From Nephromyces sp. MM_2019 (Eukaryota; Apicomplexa; Aconoidasida; Nephromycida), in NCBI GenBank assembly GCA_015657535.1, contig JADHZB010000291.1:1-29751 (forward strand): a stretch of 29,751 bases of DNA, in the 5' to 3' direction. Below the pieces are notes generated by a model that was given only the letters and a program-made list of their open reading frames with translations, had not been told where the DNA came from and made no database searches. Positions 24,201 through 29,751 of this stretch are shown piece by piece (the first letter of the stretch is position 1; each line of letters begins with the position of its first letter). The position numbers and the translations under genes were made by a program.

Positions 24201-26974
24201 TCAGCGTGTGTGTATATTTATATATGCAAATAATTGTCTATGTGTGTATATATTTATCTGTGTGTGTGCAATTGTATTTTCTCTTGATCTAAAACATATT
24301 TGTAGATAGTGGAACGATATATATCTGGGGTGATGGGACGTATGGTGAATTATCTTCCATACATAGAACTTTAATTAGTAAGAAATTGCTACCACAGTAT
24401 TTATTTGAAGTACCCACACACCTATAATGAATTATACAAACTCATAATAAATTACAGATACTTATAACAAATTATACATACCTTTACCCATTACTCCTAT
24501 TTAGAGATATATGCTTAATAACATCATAGTAATGCTCTAATAAATACACACATTGCCGATCTACAATTTAACCATTATATCCCATGAACATTATAAATAC
24601 ACACACTCATTTCTATCAACAAACAACTCTATATAATGTGTGTGTGTGTATATATTTTGTATATATATAATTTTGGTTAGATACACAGCACTGTGGATGG
24701 GCAGAACGACCTTGTAAATTACCCCTATTTAGTTTTACAGGAGAACCACTACCCTTAATAATAAATATATCTGTTGGTTATCGACATATATTATTATTAG
24801 GAAATAATGGAAGGTAATATATACATGTGTGCATATATATATATGTATTTTGTATGGAGTTGTGTGTGTGTGTGTTATCTATTTCTATATTGGATTGCAT
24901 TTATGTGTGTGTGTGTTCTCTATTTCTGTATGAAATTACTTTTGTGTGTGTATATGCATCTCTGTGTCGGATTATGTTTCGGTGTATGTATGTGTGTTTA
25001 TGTAGCTATGTTTTTCATAGAGTGTGTTGATATTTGTGTGCGTGTATTTTCTTTGTGCGTTTTAGGTATGCATTTTCTATGTGTATTCAAGTGTATCTTT
25101 TCTGTGTGCGTTTTGTGTGTGTATATATATAGCTAATATCTATAATAAATGTGCGACTAATTTGCTTTCACTACATTTATTAGGGTTTTTGCATTTGGAA
25201 ATAACAACTGTGGCCAATGCGCATCAAAAGAAACTGAACGAAGTGTTACAATGCCAATGGTATGCTGTGTATGCGTGTGTGTATATATACATATGCTTAA
25301 AAGTGATTCAGATTACACATTTTAATAATTTGACACCACACACATTAAATTATCTGTATATGTTCCTTCATATGCACTCGCTGTTGAAATAATTCTAAAG
25401 ACCTTAAAGCACACACTTTGCTCGATAGAATGTCTACACACAAAGACACACATTTCTTTTATAGATAAATGGCTCACACATACAATTTCTTCCTAGATAG
25501 ATTTCTCACACCTACAAACAAATTCACTTTGATAGAAACATTAAAACATAAACAAACACATTTTGTAATTTTATTTCGCTATCCTTGCACACACACATCT
25601 CACGCTATTTTAGATTATATAATTATATTATTTCATTTAACAGCCAATCCAATATTTTGGTTCATCACCTCATGCAGTAAAAATAATGAGTGGGAAATAT
25701 CACTCAGCTTGTATAACAAGTAAACTCACGCAATATTACACACACACGTATATACAAATATACATGTTCAAAACCACTTGCACACATATTTAAAACAGCT
25801 CCTTCAATAAACCCACTCATATATCTAAGATTATAGACTTACAGATTTAAGAAACACTAATTTTCTTCAAACACTACAACAAAACACATATAATTAGGTA
25901 TATAAATACTAACTTGCACACACACACATTCAAATAAATGAACGCGCAATGATAATCTCAAGAAAAAATCCTAAACACACACACATAAATGCAAATCACA
26001 TACACAATTTATAACTTATATATAGGTAATGGACAGCTTTACACATGGGGCCACTCTGGAGGTCATAAATTAATTACAACTTATTACTCTGACAAACATT
26101 TATCTCAAATGTGTAAACTTGGGACATCCAAACGCTCAGGAATACACAGCTGTATCCCCAAAGTATTTGTGTGTGTATATACTTTGTATGTGTATTGTGT
26201 GTGTGTTGTATGATGTCTTTGTATATTGTGCGTTTGTAAACTTTATTTGTGTGTGTGTATGTGTGTGTGTTTATTGTATCTGTATACGTATATTGTATAT
26301 ATATGTGGATTGTATATATGTATGTATTATATATATTTGTGTATTGTGTTTTTTGTATGTATTAAATATATCTATTATTGGGAAAGAGTTCTTATTGCGT
26401 GTTTATGTATAATGGGATGTGTTATAAGGCAATATTCTTCATGCGTAAAGTGTATTACTATCTTTATCATGTGTGTGTATTGTATATATGTATAATTAAA
26501 TTATATATATGCTTTAAGATTATATAAACATACGAAATTGTGTGTACTTGTACGAAATATATGTGCTTTTGTTTATTATATGTGTGCATTTTATGTGTTT
26601 AAGTACATATCATATATTTCTCTAAATGTGTCTGTATAATTTGAAATACTACAGCTTGTGATAATTAAATATGAATATTTTTTCTGAGTATTTCAATTTA
26701 AAATGTGTATATACTATGTGTATAATTTATTTTACGAATTCTTAAATACATTTTTTGACAAATTTTTTACACTCATAAATCACATATATATATATATATA
26801 TATATTCATAGGTACAACTTTTTATATATCCATGCACACACACATATATATTTATGTTGTTTGAATTAGGCACATTTGATTTATTCACTTGTAAATGAAC
26901 GTGTGTCTGTTGCTTCACTCGGTGAAGATTGCACTGTAGTTGTTGTTGGGACAGGACAGACACACAATAATTAA
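21244..26974 (+). CDS. RCC1-repeat beta-propeller protein, 11 exons
   Basis: Protein of the RCC1 superfamily; members act as Ran guanine-nucleotide exchange factors or as protein-binding propellers, and the sequence alone does not decide which. Exons: 21244-21288, 21924-21969, 22159-22212, 22667-22929, 23402-23693, 24306-24377, 24681-24813, 25184-25259, 25644-25719, 26026-26162, 26870-26974 (TAA). Phases close throughout, total 432 residues, close to RCC1 length (about 420). Repeats are visible as IYIWG / LFSYGEGFDGQLGLG / EIACGHSHSIALTHDGQVYIWGSG / IALGHMFGIILTNSGTIYIWGDG / ISVGYRHILLLGNNGRVFAFGNNNCGQC / IMSGKYHSACITSNGQLYTWGHSG / VASLGEDCTVVVVG. Short N-terminus (MNSSPINEAD) has no signal peptide or transmembrane segment. 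The start has a purine at -3 (AAAGCCATG). Exon 4 may instead begin at 22676, dropping three residues. Introns are 189-707 bases, full of TG, CA and TA tracts. Confidence 0.92.
23205..23345 (+). repeat. imperfect ~25-bp tandem repeat in RCC1 intron 4
   Basis: About six diverged copies of a unit close to CACACTCTATATCTAATATA follow one another in the CA-rich half of the intron, 55 bases or so before exon 5. Likely simple expansion; no known function. Confidence 0.7.
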
Positions 26975-27930
26975 TTTTTATTGTGTGTATGTATGTAACT
27001 TTAATTTCAAGATAAACCCTTGAACTAAATAGTTTCCAAATAAATAGAACTTTATAATTTTCTATATATACATTATATATATATATATATATGTAAATAT
27101 TGTAATTGTGGAAATACATCAGAATTAAGGTTACATGTATACTCGTATCAACATAAGTATGCACACACACTTGAATATAAACTCATTTTGTTTTAGACAG
27201 CAATAATGTGTGTGTAAATTTTGTTCAATATCAACTTTTTATATTACACACATTCTCACTATAAAACTTGCTATGTTATACAATTTACAACACCTTTGCT
27301 GAAATAATATTTATAACTGATCTATAACTAACTATACATACAATATATATATATATCTTATAAACACACATATACACAATTTAGTCATATTGAAATATAA
27401 GCGTGTGTGTTCTGTCATATTGGAAATATATGTGCTGTCGTATTGAAATATGGTTGTGAAACATAAAATATGAAGTAATGGATAATGAGTTTTTCGTATA
27501 AAACACATATATATAAATATATGTGAATACTTTATATTCATTTAAATTTTTTTATTTGATTTGGTTTTGTTTAAAAAATTTTAATTTTATACATATATCC
27601 GTTTTTTATATAAAAATATGTACAAGAGTGTTTGGCTAAATAAAAAGAAGTTTAGTTATAGATTTATTTGTGCGTGTGCACAAGTATTTATTAGTGCATG
27701 TGTGCACACGTGTTTATTGGTGTGTGTGTACTTATTGGTGTGTGTGTACTTATTGGCTTGTGTGTACTTATTGTATTGTATCTGTGTATGGTAGGAGCAT
27801 GTTTGCAAATATATTTATAAGATGTGATTGTCAAAGGGTTTAGATTTATCTTATGTTTGCATCTAAGATTATGTTGTGTGTGTTTGTGTGTGTAGTATGA
27901 TTTTATATTTATTAATAGTACTGTTTTAAG
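26975..27930. other. intergenic, repeat-bearing
   Basis: 3' region of the RCC1 gene. A 15-base motif close to GTCATATTGAAATAT occurs three times (about 27383, 27414, 27437), and TG-rich 18-bp repeats lie at 27721-27774. An island at 27851-27890 could be an extra upstream exon of the next gene (reading IYLMFASKIML) but its borders are not settled. Otherwise nothing supported. Confidence 0.45.
27721..27774 (+). repeat. 18-bp tandem repeat, TG-rich (3 copies)
   Basis: Unit TGTGTGTGTACTTATTGG at 27721-27738 and 27739-27756, then a copy with three changes at 27757-27774. Looser copies of the TTATTGG end precede it from 27690. Confidence 0.9.
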
Positions 27931-29751
27931 AGAATATTAATTCAAATAATAAAAGATTTTGATGGAGAAATATTTTGTTTTCTTTTAATTCGTGTGTGTG
28001 TAAGAAAATTTTTCTCTTAAGATTTAGTTATATATTTTCATGAATTTTCATGTATGTTTTGTGTGTATATATTTTTATATAAATTTTGCTTATACTTGAT
28101 CGAGTATAAAAATATATATAACTCTTGTATGTATATGTGTGTATTTGTTTGGTGCGTGTGTGAATTATTGTGTTACAATGTGTATATATGCGCTTATTTC
28201 GAGAGTGTATTGTTTGCTTGATTTTGGAGTGTAGTATGTTTGAGTGTAAAGTGAATCAGTGTGTTTGCTTGTGTGTAGAGCGGGTCAAAGTGTGTTGTTG
28301 TTCATATATGTTTGCTTATGTGTGTGTGTTTTTGTATGTGTGTGTGTTTTTGTATGTGTGTGTGTCTGTATGTGTGTGTGTGTGTGTCTGTTTCTGTCTA
28401 TATATGATTAGTAGTGTTTGTTAACTGCTTAGAAAGTACCTAAAATTTATATTAGTTTTATTGAGTGAAATTTCCAGTTCCAGATTATACAAAATTATAT
28501 TCTCAAAATGTATAACTGATTATTGCTTAGTTGGATAAGATTTACAATAGTTGAAAGGTTGTCATTTTAAACATATATTTTATGTAATTCTGTTTTTTGG
28601 TTTAATTTGTTATTTTGAATACATTTATTTTACAGTTTCTTAAGGAGAATATGTCAAAATTTAGTTTATATCTATAAATGTGTGTATAATAGACCATATA
28701 AATTGTTTAAAATTTTTAATTAAATTGATCAAATTTATTTTTACTTTTTTAAGATAATTTTAGTATTAAATATATATATATATATATGAATATAAATACA
28801 TATATATATTATAAATGCATGTATTATTATATAGATATAAAAATATCTATATATACATTTGTGTATATAGAAATGTGAGCATTTATATATATTTATTTAT
28901 GTATATGAATGCTCAATGATGGGTTATAGTAAAGTCGTTGTTTTTAAATAATAAATTCTTTGATACTGAATTTTGTTGTACTTTATTATATTTTTATTTC
29001 CTTAATGTTGAATAATTTTATTTTATATCAAAAAGCTTCTAAGTGTGTTTATTAACTATAAATACATATATTATATATATATATATTTGTGTGTATGTGT
29101 GCATGTATATGTATGTAGGTAAAAGTCTCTGTGTATAAATATCTTAAATTATATAATGATTTAAATTACAATTTATCAAAATAGTCGTTTTAGTGTGTAT
29201 AATGTAAATGTTTAAGGAACGAGGGAAAAACAAAATGAAGGGAAAAACAAAATGAAAGAAAAAATAAAAGAAAACAGAAAAAAAAAAAAGAAAACAAAAA
29301 ATAATATTAAAACAATCAAACAGAGTTTGTGTTTTCTATGGATAATTTCTTATTTTTTAAAAGAAATTATATCCAGTGTAAAATCATACAATTACTTCTG
29401 TGTGTATAGTTAATAATATCTTATTTTATTTTATAGCCCTGTGTGTTTGTGCTTATATATTAATGTGTATGGAAAATATTCCTTTTGATTATTTCCCTGA
29501 TAACTTCTACATACATCAAAAATTTTTTATTATATCAGAAATCATGTAAGGTAATAAGCTTATTTCTGTATACAGGTATAATATTATGTTAGTGTCTATG
29601 ATATTTATCATTTATAAATCTCTATGATTAATATATATATGTATATATTTAAGTGAATATATATGTCAAATTGTAATTTTTGTGTATATATATCATATTA
29701 TTGAGCAAGTTTACGTTATATTTTTATGTGTATATATGTTATCTTTCGACG
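27931..29751 (+). CDS. candidate multi-exon gene, hydrophobic protein, 3' end outside window
   Basis: Not recognised. Phase-compatible exons: 27931-27993 (reads IKDFDGEIFCFLLIR), 28478-28509 (FQIIQNYILK), 28636-28679 (FLRRICQNLVYIYK), 29437-29545 (contains LCVCAYILMC and MENIPFDYFPDNFYIHQKFF) and from 29576 (YNIML). Junction codons complete as Ile, Ser and Met. Acceptors are TTTTAAG, TTTCCAG, TTTTACAG, TTTATAG and TATACAG; donors include AAT|GTATAA and CAT|GTAAGG. The last modelled intron would be only 30 bases. The text is rich in Ile, Leu, Phe, Cys and Tyr with interspersed charges, so membrane segments or a helical-repeat protein are possible. No start codon was fixed; extra exons may lie upstream (27851-27890). 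A minimal model could begin at ATG 29463. Confidence 0.45.
28319..28370 (+). repeat. 18-bp tandem repeat, TG-rich (2 perfect + 1 shorter copy)
   Basis: Unit TGTGTGTGTGTTTTTGTA at 28319-28336 and 28337-28354, then TGTGTGTGTGTCTGTA to 28370, followed by plain (TG)n. It falls within the first modelled intron of the candidate gene at 27931. Confidence 0.9.
29222..29317 (+). repeat. polypurine tract with a 17-bp direct repeat
   Basis: AGGGAAAAACAAAATGA occurs at 29222-29238 and again at 29239-29255, followed by about 60 bases of almost pure A/G. It lies in an intron of the candidate gene at 27931, on its sense strand, about 120 bases before an exon. Confidence 0.85.

Noticed and set aside
24807..25136. 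109-codon Cys/Val/Tyr-rich plus-strand frame
   Set aside because: Translation of a TG microsatellite inside RCC1 intron 7; it starts at the exon 7 donor. The same reasoning applies to frames at 17127-17411, 26119-26495 and 28170-28424.
25469..25723. 84-codon plus-strand frame MAHTYNFFLDRFLT...
   Set aside because: It crosses RCC1 intron 8 and exon 9 in the wrong frame; the proper exon 25644-25719 reads PIQYFGSSPHAVKIMSGKYHS in another frame.
26121..26162. Apparent frameshift in the RCC1 gene: a shifted frame reads LGHPNAQEYTAVSPK, like an RCC1 LGH motif
   Set aside because: The unshifted frame (KLGTSKRSGIHSCIPK) leaves the exon in phase 0, which joins exactly to the final exon (AHLIYSLVNE...). 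The shifted frame would leave phase 2 and hit a stop at once in that exon.
1..29751. tRNA, rRNA, CRISPR arrays and transposon genes
   Set aside because: Scanned for cloverleaf-like segments, repeat-spacer arrays and transposase or reverse-transcriptase motifs; none seen.

Overview
This window looks like nuclear DNA of an AT-rich, intron-rich protist. Genes are split into many small exons, the standard code is used (TAA and TGA end genes; Trp is TGG), and there are no bacterial-type operons. The laminin-receptor-like ribosomal protein uS2 near the left end has an apicomplexan flavour (for example GAHPIA.RWTPG and [13 protein letters not shown]), so an alveolate, possibly a piroplasm-like apicomplexan, is my best guess. 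The assignment is an inference from one protein. Non-coding DNA is packed with TA, TG and CA tracts; coding exons stand out mainly by an open frame, slightly higher GC and fewer tracts.

Layout. (1) 139-1149, minus: uS2 (RPSA), two exons. (2) 1758-3004, plus: a candidate four-exon gene with a Tyr/His/Pro/Gln-rich C-terminus, head-to-head with RPSA. (3) 3005-5454: mostly unassigned AT-rich DNA. (4) 5455-7587, minus: a four-exon J-domain co-chaperone whose last exon ends in a hydrophobic tail. (5) 8982-9799, minus: a three-exon glutathione peroxidase whose active-site codon is TGA, as in a selenocysteine enzyme. (6) 9800-12118: unassigned DNA with a 55-base assembly gap. (7) 12119-17180, minus: an eleven-exon gene for a DIDDT-type HAD-superfamily phosphatase with a 250-residue His/Thr/Asn-rich N-terminal exon. 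(8) 17607-19263: short exon-like islands that can be read as a minus-strand and as a plus-strand gene, which conflict in part. (9) 21244-26974, plus: an eleven-exon RCC1-repeat (beta-propeller) protein of 432 residues, with all splice phases closing. (10) 27931 to the window end, plus: a candidate multi-exon gene for an unrecognised hydrophobic protein, cut by the window edge.

The genes show no shared pathway: they cover translation, protein folding, peroxide detoxification, lipid or phosphate metabolism and probably Ran/chromatin or trafficking control. The exon models were joined by hand from reading frame, GT..AG borders and phase agreement, without transcript data. The most notable points are the TGA-encoded active site of the peroxidase, the large alternating TG-rich and CA-rich blocks, the recurrent 18-base TG repeats and several candidate very short introns.
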